Assembly (NCBI RefSeq): GCF_022829685.1
Contig: NZ_JAKSYE010000075.1
Span: forward strand, 1-64,000
Reading direction: 5' to 3'
Source of the DNA: Methylobacterium sp. E-045
GTDB taxonomy: Bacteria > Pseudomonadota > Alphaproteobacteria > Rhizobiales > Beijerinckiaceae
Length of the DNA: 64,000 bases
Shown here piece by piece: positions 55,749-64,000 of this stretch. The number at the start of each line of letters is the position of its first letter. The first letter of the stretch is position 1. A program made the position numbers and the translations under genes. The notes beneath the pieces are model-generated. The model saw only the letters and a list, made by a program, of their open reading frames with translations. It did not search any database and was not told the origin of the DNA.

Positions 55749-56588
55749 ATGCGACAGAAGTCCTTCGGTCCGACCGGCCGCCCCGTCTCCGTTATCGGGC
55801 AGGGCACCTGGTATCTCGACGAGGCCTCCCGGCCCGACGCCGTGGCGGCCTTGCGGCGCGGGCTCGATCGGGGAATGAGCCACATCGACACCGCCGAGAT
55901 GTACGGCGAGGCCGAAGTCGTGGTGGCGGAGGCGATCGCCGGGCGACGCGACGCGGTGTTCCTCGTCTCGAAGGTGCTGCCGAACCATGCCTCGGCACGC
56001 TCCGTCGTGACCGCCTGCGAGCGCTCGCTGGCGCGCCTGAAGACGGACCGGCTCGACAGCTATCTCCTGCACTGGCGGGGCGGGACTCCACTCGAAGAGA
56101 CCATCGGCGCCTTCGAGGGGCTGGTGCGGCAGGGCAAGCTCCTCTCCTGGGGGGTCAGCAATTTCGACGTCCCCGACCTCGAGGAAGCTCTTGCCATAGC
56201 CGGCGAAGGCCGCATCGCCTGCAATCAGGTGCTCTATCACCTTGGGGAACGGGCGATCGAACATGCCGTCCTGCCCTGGTGCGAGGCGCATGGTGTCGCC
56301 GTCGTCGCCTACAGCCCATTCGGCCATGACGACTTCCCCAAGCCGGACTCGGCCGGTGGGCGCGTGCTAGGCCAGATTGCTGCCGAGACGGGAGCGACGC
56401 AGCGGCAGGTCGCGCTCGCGGCGCTGACGCGGTCCGCCTCGGTGTTCACGATCCCGAAGGCCTCGCGCCTTGCGCATGTGGACGACAACGCCGCCGCCGG
56501 CGACCTGACCCTCACCGATCGTCAATGGCAAAGCCTCGACGGGGCCTGTCCGCGCGGGCCCAAGCCTGCGCACCTGCCGATGCTCTGA
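55749..56588 (+). CDS. aldo/keto reductase
   Basis: A 279-residue NADPH-dependent TIM-barrel reductase. The catalytic tetrad is partly visible: H-I-D-T-A-E-M-Y-G (Asp, Tyr), a V-S-K-V lysine, and His in L-L-H-W. The cofactor end has I-P-K-A-S-R-L-A-H-V-D-D-N. It resembles the DkgA/YeaE group; the substrate is unknown. ATG 55749 is used. It follows secA by 71 bp and may be read from the same transcript. Confidence 0.92.
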   Translation: MRQKSFGPTGRPVSVIGQGTWYLDEASRPDAVAALRRGLDRGMSHIDTAEMYGEAEVVVAEAIAGRRDAVFLVSKVLPNHASARSVVTACERSLARLKTDRLDSYLLHWRGGTPLEETIGAFEGLVRQGKLLSWGVSNFDVPDLEEALAIAGEGRIACNQVLYHLGERAIEHAVLPWCEAHGVAVVAYSPFGHDDFPKPDSAGGRVLGQIAAETGATQRQVALAALTRSASVFTIPKASRLAHVDDNAAAGDLTLTDRQWQSLDGACPRGPKPAHLPML

Positions 56589-56748
56589 GGCGCGGGCCGG
56601 GTTCGCCCTGGCCGGTATGAGAAAAGCCGGGCGTGACCTCCCGGCCACAGCATCGGGAAGATGATCGGGCCTGCCGGCCCGTCTCCGAAAAGAAACCACA
56701 TTTCCCGCCGAGCTAGACCGTTCGAGAAACAAGCGGGAGCGAGACGGC

Positions 56749-57627
56749 ATGGGGTATCCCCGATCGGCGACGACGGGACTCTACGGGGTCCTGCTGATGA
56801 CGACGATGGGCCTCGGTGCCTGTAATTCCCCCACCACGACCGGTTCCCTCGGCGGTCCGGGCCTTGCGGCCAAACCCATGGCGGTGAGCGACGAGGAGCG
56901 CGACTGCCTCGGACGCGCCATGTATTTCGAATCGAACCGCAGCAATTCCGAAGGCCTGCTCGCCGTCGGCACGGTGGTGATGAACCGCCTCGAAGCCGCC
57001 GCCTTCCCGAATGGCGGCATCTGCGCCGTGGTCGGCCAGCCCCGCCAATTCGCCACCGGCGTGCTCACCAAGCCCATGGCGGAGAAGGATCTGACAAAGG
57101 TCGCGGACGCCGCCGACGCGGTTCTGGCCGGACAGCGCCACCCGAAGGTGGGCCGCGCCATGTACTTCCACACCGCCGGGCGCACGTTCCACTACAACAA
57201 CATGCATTACGTGGCGGTGGCCGGCGGCAACGCCTTCTACGAGAAGCGCAAGCCCGGCGAAGTGGAGCAGGCCCGGCCGCCCGCCGCCCTGGCCTTCGCC
57301 GCGGCCTCCACCCCGTCTGGTCCCGAAGCAGCAGCGGCAGCACCGGCCCAGGCCGTCGCGACTTCGGCCCCCGCCGGCATTCCCTCGACACCTGCGGTCG
57401 CCGCGCTGCCGGAGGTGTCGGACACCCAGCCAGCCTCGACCGCTCAGCCGGAACCGGAGCGCGCGGTCACCGCCTCCCACTCCGCCGTAGGACAGGGCGC
57501 GAACCTCAAAGCCTCATCGAAGCCGGTGGCGAGAACGCGGGTCGCCCATACCAGGAGCCCGGCGACGCTGGCGGCCCTCGCCCCCGAGCCGCCACCGCCG
57601 CCCGTCATCAACCTGCCGAGGCCGTGA
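56749..57627 (+). CDS. SleB-type cell-wall hydrolase lipoprotein
   Basis: A 292-residue protein. The lipoprotein signal ends M-G-L-G-A-C (lipobox). The Hydrolase_2/SleB domain (about 45-160) has A-M-Y-F-E-S (candidate catalytic Glu), G-T-V-V-M-N-R and C-A-V-V-G-Q-P-R-Q-F, and ends F-H-Y-N-N-M-H-Y. The C-terminal ~130 residues are Ala/Pro-rich, likely spanning to the wall. The family cleaves peptidoglycan, with members active on cortex or during envelope remodelling. The substrate in this organism is unknown. Confidence 0.9.
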   Translation: MGYPRSATTGLYGVLLMTTMGLGACNSPTTTGSLGGPGLAAKPMAVSDEERDCLGRAMYFESNRSNSEGLLAVGTVVMNRLEAAAFPNGGICAVVGQPRQFATGVLTKPMAEKDLTKVADAADAVLAGQRHPKVGRAMYFHTAGRTFHYNNMHYVAVAGGNAFYEKRKPGEVEQARPPAALAFAAASTPSGPEAAAAAPAQAVATSAPAGIPSTPAVAALPEVSDTQPASTAQPEPERAVTASHSAVGQGANLKASSKPVARTRVAHTRSPATLAALAPEPPPPPVINLPRP

Positions 57628-57738
57628 ACCGGCCGGCTAGAGCTGCGCTCGACCACGTTGGGTCGGGGCACACCTCGAGCTCTTTGTATTCGCGCACTCT
57701 TTTTCGCCGAACCTGCATCCACTTCGGCGGAGAGCGCT

Positions 57739-59691
57739 CTAGACGGTGACCTGGGTCCCCACCTCCACCACGCGGCCGGTGGGGATCTGGAAGAAGTCGG
57801 TGGCGTCGTTGGCGTTCTTGGCCAGCGTGATGAAGATCCGGTCCTGCCAGAGCGGCATGCCGGAATGTGCGGCGGGGCGGATCGAGCGGCGCGACAGGAA
57901 GAACGACGTCGCCATGATGTCGAACTTGAAGCCCTGCTTCTTCAGGAGGGTCAGCGTCCGTGGGATGTTGGGCTGCTCCATGTAGCCGAACTTCATCACG
58001 ATCTTCGAGAAGTGCGGGCCGATCGGCTCCATGCGGATGCGGTCCGCATCGCTGGAGCGCGGCGTGTCCACGGTCTCCACCGTGAGGATGACGTTCTTCT
58101 CGTGCAGCACCTTGTTGTGCTTGAGGTTGTGCAGCAGGGCCGCCGGGGCGATCGACGGGTCGCTGGTGAGGAACACCGCCGTGCCGCGCACGTGGTGGGG
58201 CGGGCTCTTCTCCAGCATGCCGACGAGTTCCAGCAGCGGCACGTCGGTCTTGCGGGTCTTGTTGAACAGGATGTTGACGCCCCGCACCCAGGTCCACATC
58301 ACGATGATGAGCATCCCGGCGAGCACGAGAGGCACGTAGCCGCCCTCGAACACCTTGAGCAGGTTCGAGAGCAGGAACAGGAACTCGATGACGATGAACG
58401 GCATGATCGCGGCGGCGGCGGCGATCGGCGACCATTTCCACGACTTCCAGAGCACGATGAAGCCCATGCTCGCGGTCAGCAGCATCGTCCCCGTCACGGC
58501 GATGCCGTAGGCGGAGGCCAGGGCCGAAGACGATCGGAACAGGATTGCCAGCACCACCACGCCGATCAGCAGCAGGATGTTCACCTGCGGCAGGAAGATC
58601 TGGCCCGAATGCGATTCGGAGGTGTGGCGGATTTCGAGGCGCGGGAGCAGGCCGAGCTGGATCGCCTGGCGCGAAAGTGAGAATGCTCCGGTGATAACGG
58701 CCTGGCTCGCGGTGACGGTGGCGATGGTCGCCAGAATCACCATGGGCAGAAGGCCCCATTCGGGGACGAGCTGGTAGAACGGGTCGGTCGTGTCCGGCAC
58801 GTTGAGAACCAGCGCCGTCTGGCCGAGATAGTTCAGGGTCAGGCATGGAGCCACGAGGCCGAGCCAGGCCACCTGGATCGGCCGGCGTCCGAAATGCCCG
58901 AGATCGGCGAACAGCGCCTCGGCGCCGGTCACCGCGAGGAAGACCGCGCCCAGCGCCACCAGGGCCCCGGTGCCATGGCCGAGCAGGTAATGCAGCGCGT
59001 ACCAGGGATTGAACGCCTGGAAGACGTCAGGCCGCGAGATGATGTGCGGCAGGGCCGCGAGACCCAGCGCCAGGAACCAGACCACCATGATCGGGCCGAA
59101 GAAGGCCGCCACCTTGCTGGTGCCACGGCTCTGGACCATGAACAGGGCGAAGATGATCGCCACCGTGATCGGCAGGACGTAATGGTCGAAGGCCGGGGTG
59201 ACGAGCTTCAGGCCCTCCACCGCCGAGAGCACGGAGATCGCCGGCGTGATGACGGCGTCGCCGTAGAACAGGGAAGCGCCGAGCAGCCCGAGCATGAAGA
59301 CGATGCGCGAACCGCCGAGCGCCTTGCGGGCCAGGGCCATCAGCGAGAGGATTCCGCCCTCGCCGTTGTTGTCCATGCGCAGCAGGATGACGACGTATTT
59401 GATCGTGACGATCAGCAGCAGTGCCCAGAGGATGAGCGATGTCGTGCCCAGGACCTCCTCGGGCAGCAGGATGCCGTCCGCCCTCGCCGGGCCGAGCGCC
59501 TCGCGGAAGGCGTAGAGTGGGCTGGTGCCGATGTCGCCGTAGACGACGCCGACGGAGCCGACGACCAGCGTCCAGAAGCTCGTCTTCCCATGCCCGTGAT
59601 TGCCCGACCCATGCTCGCCTGACCCTGTCTCGGGATGGGCCGCGGGGCCTGACTGAGCGCCGGGGACGCTCGGGATGGCGGTTTGCGTCAT
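57739..59691 (-). CDS. kup: Kup-type potassium uptake protein
   Basis: A 650-residue transporter with about 12 membrane helices. The N-terminus has [17 protein letters not shown], the Kup/HAK signature. [15 protein letters not shown] and [16 protein letters not shown] follow. A cytoplasmic C-terminal domain occupies about 470-650. It imports K+ with protons. ATG 59691 begins a polar N-terminus rich in Gly/His. It converges with the SleB gene. Confidence 0.97.
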   Translation of the reverse strand: MTQTAIPSVPGAQSGPAAHPETGSGEHGSGNHGHGKTSFWTLVVGSVGVVYGDIGTSPLYAFREALGPARADGILLPEEVLGTTSLILWALLLIVTIKYVVILLRMDNNGEGGILSLMALARKALGGSRIVFMLGLLGASLFYGDAVITPAISVLSAVEGLKLVTPAFDHYVLPITVAIIFALFMVQSRGTSKVAAFFGPIMVVWFLALGLAALPHIISRPDVFQAFNPWYALHYLLGHGTGALVALGAVFLAVTGAEALFADLGHFGRRPIQVAWLGLVAPCLTLNYLGQTALVLNVPDTTDPFYQLVPEWGLLPMVILATIATVTASQAVITGAFSLSRQAIQLGLLPRLEIRHTSESHSGQIFLPQVNILLLIGVVVLAILFRSSSALASAYGIAVTGTMLLTASMGFIVLWKSWKWSPIAAAAAIMPFIVIEFLFLLSNLLKVFEGGYVPLVLAGMLIIVMWTWVRGVNILFNKTRKTDVPLLELVGMLEKSPPHHVRGTAVFLTSDPSIAPAALLHNLKHNKVLHEKNVILTVETVDTPRSSDADRIRMEPIGPHFSKIVMKFGYMEQPNIPRTLTLLKKQGFKFDIMATSFFLSRRSIRPAAHSGMPLWQDRIFITLAKNANDATDFFQIPTGRVVEVGTQVTV

Positions 59692-59998
59692 GCGCTGCGA
59701 TCAGGCTTCTGCGACGGGGAGAGGGATCGAACGGGGCGGCTTGGATTTTGGCGCGCGACATGGCTCAGAGAGGCGGGCGAACCGCGAGCGGAGTCCAGTC
59801 CCCACACGTCGCGGCCGACCCGGCGGCCGACCCCTGAAGCTACGGCTCCCAGCGCGAAGCATGCCAAGGTCGTATCATGCGGGTGGGACGCAGAGAACGA
59901 CGATCCCGCGATGAACGGGAGGTCTTTGCCGGGGAGGCGAACGAATTCGCCCCGCGTGCCGGAGCAGCGCGGGACGACGGGCGTCACGGCGGACGGGC
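59692..59998. other. 307-bp spacer upstream of kup
   Basis: This lies between the ispG stop and the kup start, both leftward, so it should carry the ispG 3' end and the kup promoter. I see no terminator with a T-run, no riboswitch-like stem set and no credible ORF. Confidence 0.35.
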
Positions 59999-61321
59999 TC
60001 ACTCGGCGGCGTTGCGGGCGCCCTGGCCGAAACGGCGCTCGATATAGTCGATCACCACCGTCTCGAAATCCTTGGCGAGCGTGGCGCCGCGCAGGGTCAT
60101 CGCCTTCTTGCCGTCGATGAAGACCGGGGCGGTGGGGGTCTCGCCGGTGCCGGGCAGCGAGATGCCGATATCGGCATGCTTCGATTCGCCGGGTCCGTTG
60201 ACGATGCAGCCCATCACCGCGACGTTCAGGCCCTCGACTCCCGGATAGGTCTTCTTCCATTCCGGCATGGAGGTGACGATCCAGTTCTGGATGTCGCGGG
60301 CGAGTTCCTGGAACGTGGTCGAGGTGGTGCGGCCGCAGCCGGGACAGGCGGCGACCATCGGCACGAAGGTGCGGAAGCCCATGGTCTGCAGCAGTTCCTG
60401 CGAGGCCTTGACCTCCACGGTGCGGTCACCGCCGGGCATCGGGGTCAGCGAATAGCGGATCGTGTCGCCGATGCCTTCCTGGAGCAGCACGCCGATGGCT
60501 GCGGAGGCCGCGACCAGGCCCTTCGAGCCCATGCCGGCCTCGGTGAGACCGAGATGGATCGCGTAGTCGGAGCGCCTGGCGACCTCACGGTAGACCGCGA
60601 TCAGATCCTGTACCGCAGAGACCTTGGCCGAGAGGATGATCCGATTCTTGGGAAGGCCGAGTTCCTCGGCGCGCTGGGCCGAGGACAGGGCCGAGCGCAC
60701 CATCGCCTCGCGCATCACGGCGCGGGCGTCGATGGGACGCGTGGACCGGGCGTTCTCGTCCATCAGGTGGGTGAGCAGCGCCTCGTCCAGCGAGCCCCAA
60801 TTGGCACCGATGCGGATGGTCTTGCCGTAGCGGATCGCCTGCTCAACGATCGTCGAGAACTGCGTGTCCTTCTTTTCCTTAAAGCCCACATTGCCCGGAT
60901 TGATCCGGTACTTGGCCAAGGCCTCGGCGCAGGCCGGGTGGTCGGAGAGGAGCTTGTGGCCGATATAGTGGAAGTCGCCCACCAGCGGCACGTGGACGCC
61001 GATGCGGGCCAGCCGGTCGCGGATTTTCGGGACGGCGGCGGCCGCCTCGTCGCGGTCGACGGTGATGCGCACGAGTTCGGAGCCGGCCCGCGACAGGGCG
61101 GCGACCTGCGCCACGGTGGCATCGATATCGGCCGTGTCAGTGTTGGTCATCGACTGGACGACGACCGGGGCGCCTCCACCGACGGTGACGGCCCCCTCGC
61201 CCTCACCCACCGTGACACCCACCGTACGGTGGCGCGGCGTCGGACCGGCGATCTCCGGGCCGGAAATCGAAATGCCGGGGCCGAACGGATCGGCGGAAGT
61301 GGCTTCCATCATGGCGTCCAT
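59999..61321 (-). CDS. ispG: 4-hydroxy-3-methylbut-2-enyl-diphosphate synthase
   Basis: A 440-residue [4Fe-4S] enzyme of the MEP isoprenoid pathway. The TIM-barrel start has [13 protein letters not shown], and S-K-V-S-A-V-Q-D-L occurs mid-protein. The cluster ligands are in A-C-P-G-C-G-R-T and [19 protein letters not shown] 61321 opens an N-terminal extension of about 45 residues. It is divergent from the patatin gene. Confidence 0.97.
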   Translation of the reverse strand: MDAMMEATSADPFGPGISISGPEIAGPTPRHRTVGVTVGEGEGAVTVGGGAPVVVQSMTNTDTADIDATVAQVAALSRAGSELVRITVDRDEAAAAVPKIRDRLARIGVHVPLVGDFHYIGHKLLSDHPACAEALAKYRINPGNVGFKEKKDTQFSTIVEQAIRYGKTIRIGANWGSLDEALLTHLMDENARSTRPIDARAVMREAMVRSALSSAQRAEELGLPKNRIILSAKVSAVQDLIAVYREVARRSDYAIHLGLTEAGMGSKGLVAASAAIGVLLQEGIGDTIRYSLTPMPGGDRTVEVKASQELLQTMGFRTFVPMVAACPGCGRTTSTTFQELARDIQNWIVTSMPEWKKTYPGVEGLNVAVMGCIVNGPGESKHADIGISLPGTGETPTAPVFIDGKKAMTLRGATLAKDFETVVIDYIERRFGQGARNAAE

Positions 61322-61738
61322 CGCTGACCTTGCTTATGGCCTGGCCTGCCCTGAAGCGAGCGCCCGGCCATGGTCGTCTGGTATCAAATCCTGCCGATCC
61401 TTTGCGAAGATCGGGTGAAGGGTCCGGTGATTGAGACCCCTGCCGGTTAGCTGAGATGGCGCGCCGCATGCGTCAAGCCCGCGTACCGCATGGTAGAACC
61501 ACGGGGCAGGACGGACCGCGCGCAACGCGTTGGCCCAGCGTCGGCTGACATGTCTTATCCCATGGGCGATGTCGAGGGAATTGGCGCAGTGCGACATGTC
61601 CGCCACAGGGACGGTCCAAGCGGAACCGATCCATGCAGTCACCGGTTTGCTGGCCTGCGACCTTTGATGCTGCAATGCAGCATACTCATGCGCACCTTAC
61701 TCAATGCGCCTGTGTGATCCTGCCATGTGGAGCTGACG
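61322..61738. other. 417-bp divergent intergenic region, ispG/patatin
   Basis: This region holds the ispG promoter leftward and the patatin promoter rightward. The notable element is the PhaR-like dyad at 61667-61683. Short antisense frames here have shadow-like composition and I do not support them. Confidence 0.5.
61667..61683. promoter_or_regulatory. PhaR-like operator (CTGC-N3-GCAG dyad)
   Basis: ATGCTGCAATGCAGCAT is a perfect 7-bp dyad with a 3-base centre, 55 bp before the patatin ATG. PhaR of Paracoccus and Rhodobacter is known to bind CTGC-N3-4-GCAG dyads, and phaR is present in this window. Confidence 0.6.
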
Positions 61739-62848
61739 ATGCTCGATTCCCAACAGCCGGCCCTGGTCGATTCGCCCTCTACCGATATGGAAGTGGCCCC
61801 GCCTCGCCCCGTCGCGCGCCTGCCCGTCAGCCTGGCCGGTCCGAATGCCGAGAAGACCGTCGCTCTGGCCTTGCAGGGCGGCGGCGCCCATGGTGCCTTC
61901 ACCTGGGGCGTGCTCGATGCCCTGATCGAGGATGGCCGCCTGGCCTTCGAGGCCGTCACCGGGGCCAGCGCCGGGGCGATGAACGCGGTGGTGATGGTCG
62001 ACGGCTGGATTGCTGGAGGGCCGGAGGGCGCCCGCGCCGCCCTCGACCGGTTCTGGCGCGAGGCGAGCCTCGATGGCGATTTGTGGCCGGCCCAGCGCGG
62101 CGTGTTCGACCGGCTGTTCGACTTCTGGAACGAGAACCCGGTGCTGGATTTCTGGATGCGGGCGCTCAAGACCAGCCCTTACGTCTCCAACCCGCTCAAC
62201 GTGAACCCCCTGCGCAAGGCCTTGGCCAAGCACGTGGATTTCGAACGGCTGCGGACGGCGGAGACCGCCGGGATCTATGTCTCGGCCACCAATGTCTGGA
62301 CCGGCAAGCTCGCCATCTTCGAGCGTGATTCCCTGAGCGTCGACCATCTCATGGCCTCCGCCTGCCTGCCCACCGTGTTCCAGGCCGTGGAGATCGACGG
62401 TGTGCCCTATTGGGATGGCGGCTATCTCGGCAACCCGCCGATCTACCCGCTTTTCCACGGGGCTCGGACCCGCGACGTGGTCCTGGTCCAGATCAACCCG
62501 GTGGAGCGGCGCGAGACCCCGCGTTCGCGCGAGGAGATCCAGGACAGGCTCAATGAGATCACCTTCAACGCGAACCTGATGCGGGAACTGCGCGCCATCG
62601 ATTTCGTCGACGGGTTGATCGACGACGGCGTGCTCGGCCGCAACGACTACCACCGCATGCTGGTCCACCGCATCGACGGGACGGGAGCCCTGGACGATTA
62701 CAAGGCGTCGTCGCGGATGGATGCCCGGATGCGCGTGTTCGAGGGCCTGCGCGACAAAGGCCGGGTGGCGGCGCAGGCCTGGCTCACCGAACATTACGAC
62801 GGCATCGGACGGACCTGTACCCTCAATCTCAAGGCGACCTATCAATAG
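61739..62848 (+). CDS. patatin-like phospholipase with DUF3734 domain
   Basis: A 369-residue hydrolase with a Ser/Asp dyad. The oxyanion loop is L-Q-G-G-G-A-H-G-A-F, the nucleophile is in G-A-S-A-G-A-M-N, and the catalytic Asp in Y-W-D-G-G-Y-L-G-N-P. The C-terminal third (about 250-369) fits DUF3734. The family includes lipid acyl hydrolases, and some patatin-like proteins are linked to PHB granules. The PhaR-like site upstream supports a storage-granule link, but that is inference. ATG 61739 is chosen over GTG 61727 because GTGGAG then serves as ribosome site. Confidence 0.88.
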   Translation: MLDSQQPALVDSPSTDMEVAPPRPVARLPVSLAGPNAEKTVALALQGGGAHGAFTWGVLDALIEDGRLAFEAVTGASAGAMNAVVMVDGWIAGGPEGARAALDRFWREASLDGDLWPAQRGVFDRLFDFWNENPVLDFWMRALKTSPYVSNPLNVNPLRKALAKHVDFERLRTAETAGIYVSATNVWTGKLAIFERDSLSVDHLMASACLPTVFQAVEIDGVPYWDGGYLGNPPIYPLFHGARTRDVVLVQINPVERRETPRSREEIQDRLNEITFNANLMRELRAIDFVDGLIDDGVLGRNDYHRMLVHRIDGTGALDDYKASSRMDARMRVFEGLRDKGRVAAQAWLTEHYDGIGRTCTLNLKATYQ

Positions 62849-62896
62849 AGGGATGCCCGGCCGGATTAGCTGACCGGGCTCGCGCGTTAACTGACC

Positions 62897-63544
62897 ATGA
62901 CGGCCGAACCCACTCAGACCGCCTCCGCCTCCTCCATCGTCGACCTTCTGGTCCCGCTGCGACGCTATGCGCGTTCGCTGACGCGCGACGCGCTGAAGGC
63001 CGACGACCTCGTTCACGATACCCTCGTCCGCGCGCTGGAATCCGGCCTCTCCGTGAGGCCGAACACCAACCTGCGGACCTGGATGATGACGGTGCTGCAC
63101 AACGTCTTCATCGACGACCAGCGCCGCAAGCGGGTGGAAGCTCGCCATGCCGAAGCCCTTGTCCAGATGGGCGACGAGAGCGTGCCGCCGGCGCAGGAGG
63201 GACAGGTGCGTCTCGCCCAGATCCGCCAAGCCTTCCTGACCCTGCCGGAGGAGCAGCGCGCCGCGCTCCACCTCGTGACCCTCGAAGGCATGGCCTATGC
63301 CGATGCGGCGGCCGTACTCGGGATCCCCATCGGCACGCTGATGTCCCGCCTCGGTCGCGGTCGCGCGGCCCTTCGCGCCTTCGAGGAAGGCCAGGTTAGC
63401 AGTGGCCGCAGCCGTTCCGAAACGGCGCCGGGTTCGGGCGCGGGCAGACCCGAGCGACCGCACCTGCGCCTCGTCAGCGATTGGAACGGGCAGGACGCCC
63501 GGCCGGACATGCGACTCCCGTCCAAAGCCATCGGCGGATCATAA
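62897..63544 (+). CDS. ECF-family RNA polymerase sigma factor
   Basis: A 215-residue sigma factor. Region 2 (about 15-80) has A-D-D-L-V-H-D-T-L-V-R-A and W-M-M-T-V-L-H-N-V-F-I-D-D-Q-R-R-K-R. Region 4 (about 107-160) has L-P-E-E-Q-R-A-A-L-H-L-V, A-Y-A-D-A-A-A-V-L-G-I-P-I-G-T-L-M-S-R-L-G-R-G-R. A tail of about 50 Arg/Ser/Pro-rich residues extends past region 4. It is followed by a membrane anti-sigma gene, so it is probably held inactive until an envelope or redox signal. The ECF26-like grouping is a tentative guess. Confidence 0.92.
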   Translation: MTAEPTQTASASSIVDLLVPLRRYARSLTRDALKADDLVHDTLVRALESGLSVRPNTNLRTWMMTVLHNVFIDDQRRKRVEARHAEALVQMGDESVPPAQEGQVRLAQIRQAFLTLPEEQRAALHLVTLEGMAYADAAAVLGIPIGTLMSRLGRGRAALRAFEEGQVSSGRSRSETAPGSGAGRPERPHLRLVSDWNGQDARPDMRLPSKAIGGS

Positions 63545-63560
63545 CCTCCCCGAATTCGAG

Positions 63561-63584
63561 GGTACTCGGCGACGAGCGAGTACC
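63561..63584. repeat. hairpin between the sigma and anti-sigma genes
   Basis: Arms GGTACTCG (63561-63568) and CGAGTACC (63577-63584) with an 8-base loop lie in the 48-bp gap between the two genes. There is no T-run. It could tune the ratio of the two proteins by blocking ribosomes or by mRNA processing. Confidence 0.6.
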
Positions 63585-63592
63585 AGGACTGC

Positions 63593-64000
63593 ATGGAAGC
63601 CCCGCTGTTTCCAACCGTTGAACTGGATACGACCGTCATGATCGACCCGATCACCGACAGTGACCTCGCTGCCTTCGTCGATGGACAACTCGACGTCATG
63701 CGCCGGCTCGAGGTGGAAGCCCATCTCGGCCGTACGCCGGAGGCGGCAGCGCGGGTGATGGCCGAGATGCATGACAGGGATGCCCTGCGCGAGGCCTTCT
63801 CGCAGCTGCCGGGACCGGGTCCGGAACGCAACCGCGCGGCGGCCCGCCGTCTTGACCGGTCCATGGCTTGGCGGCGGGTGGGCGAACGGCTGAAGCGGGC
63901 GGCGGTGATCGTGCTCCTCGTGGGTGCCGGCTGGATCGCTCATTCGGATACCGGCGTGTTCGGTGTGCCCGACACTTTCGCCGCGCCGGTAGATCCCGCC
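63593..64000 (+). CDS. membrane anti-sigma factor (3' end outside window)
   Basis: The frame is open from ATG 63593 to the window edge (136 codons). ATG 63638, starting M-I-D-P-I-T-D-S-D-L, is an alternative. The N-terminal region has the anti-sigma pattern D-L-A-A-F-V-D-G-Q-L-D followed by V-E-A-H-L-G-R-T-P-E-A-A-A-R. A membrane helix follows (A-A-V-I-V-L-L-V-G-A-G-W-I-A), then a periplasmic part. It lacks the zinc H-x3-C-x2-C motif in the visible part. It would sequester the upstream sigma factor at the membrane. Confidence 0.85.
   Translation, partial: MEAPLFPTVELDTTVMIDPITDSDLAAFVDGQLDVMRRLEVEAHLGRTPEAAARVMAEMHDRDALREAFSQLPGPGPERNRAAARRLDRSMAWRRVGERLKRAAVIVLLVGAGWIAHSDTGVFGVPDTFAAPVDPA

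Noticed and set aside
56627..56646. GCCGGG/CCCGGC hairpin with A-rich 5' side between the aldo/keto reductase and SleB genes
   Set aside because: Only on the minus strand is it followed by T residues, and no minus-strand gene ends there. It could limit antisense transcription but is not supported as a gene terminator.
61334..61675. 113-codon minus-strand frame upstream of ispG
   Set aside because: It covers the divergent promoter region and the PhaR-like dyad, and the composition is shadow-like.

Overview
The window is GC-rich DNA from an alphaproteobacterium of the Hyphomicrobiales (Rhizobiales), most likely Methylobacteriaceae. This is inferred from three things: the gene order rnd-lptC-lptA-lptB-rpoN-hpf-ptsN, the phaR/phaA-phaB cluster next to rpmF, and the style of the secA/PpiC region. 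No 16S rRNA or other decisive marker is present.

Region 1 (1-8.8 kb) is the right-hand end of an integrated element. It starts inside an IS630-type transposase. It then carries a lone 901-residue phage internal-virion/muralytic protein with several small ORFs, a two-gene TcmP / three-Cys-motif (DUF5131, Gp37/Gp68) operon in visibly AT-richer DNA, and a tyrosine recombinase whose gene ends about 90 bp from an intact tRNA-Arg(ACG). The tRNA 3' end faces the element, so it is the probable attachment site. The left end is outside the window.

Region 2 (9-21.4 kb) is chromosomal: cysteine synthase, a DUF3309-like miniprotein, a degenerate trypsin-like protein, a large alpha-2-macroglobulin with an intact thioester coupled to pbpC, a Tat-lipoprotein YkuD-like protein lacking the catalytic His, and a polytopic membrane protein. 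Region 3 (21.4-26.3 kb) is an alkanesulfonate uptake and desulfonation cluster, read leftward as msuE-ssuC-ssuB-ssuD-ssuA.

Region 4 (26.5-31.5 kb) is a c-di-GMP control locus. An HD-GYP phosphodiesterase is divergent from siaB-siaC-siaD-siaA (kinase, phosphoprotein, diguanylate cyclase, PP2C-type phosphatase). Region 5 (31.7-39.1 kb) has a small exported protein, an orphan osmoprotectant-type ABC ATPase, and a Wadjet/MksBEF-like SMC operon (jetA, two small ORFs, jetB, jetC) with no jetD nuclease gene.

Region 6 (39.2-46.9 kb) is the LPS-export and sigma-54 block, all leftward: comEA-like HhH protein, rnd, lptC, lptA, lptB, rpoN, hpf, ptsN. Region 7 (47.2-51 kb) has rpmF and the PHB genes phaR, phaA and phaB. 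Region 8 (51-61.3 kb) has a PpiC foldase, secA, an aldo/keto reductase, a SleB-type hydrolase, kup and ispG. Region 9 (61.7-64 kb) has a patatin/DUF3734 protein preceded by a PhaR-like operator, then an ECF sigma factor with its membrane anti-sigma factor, which runs off the right edge.

The most interesting items are the JetD-less Wadjet/Mks operon with two extra small ORFs, the TcmP/three-Cys operon in the tRNA-Arg element, the complete rearranged Sia switch, the PhaR-like operator before the patatin gene, and a repetitive palindromic element that forms the N-terminal coding sequence of pbpC.
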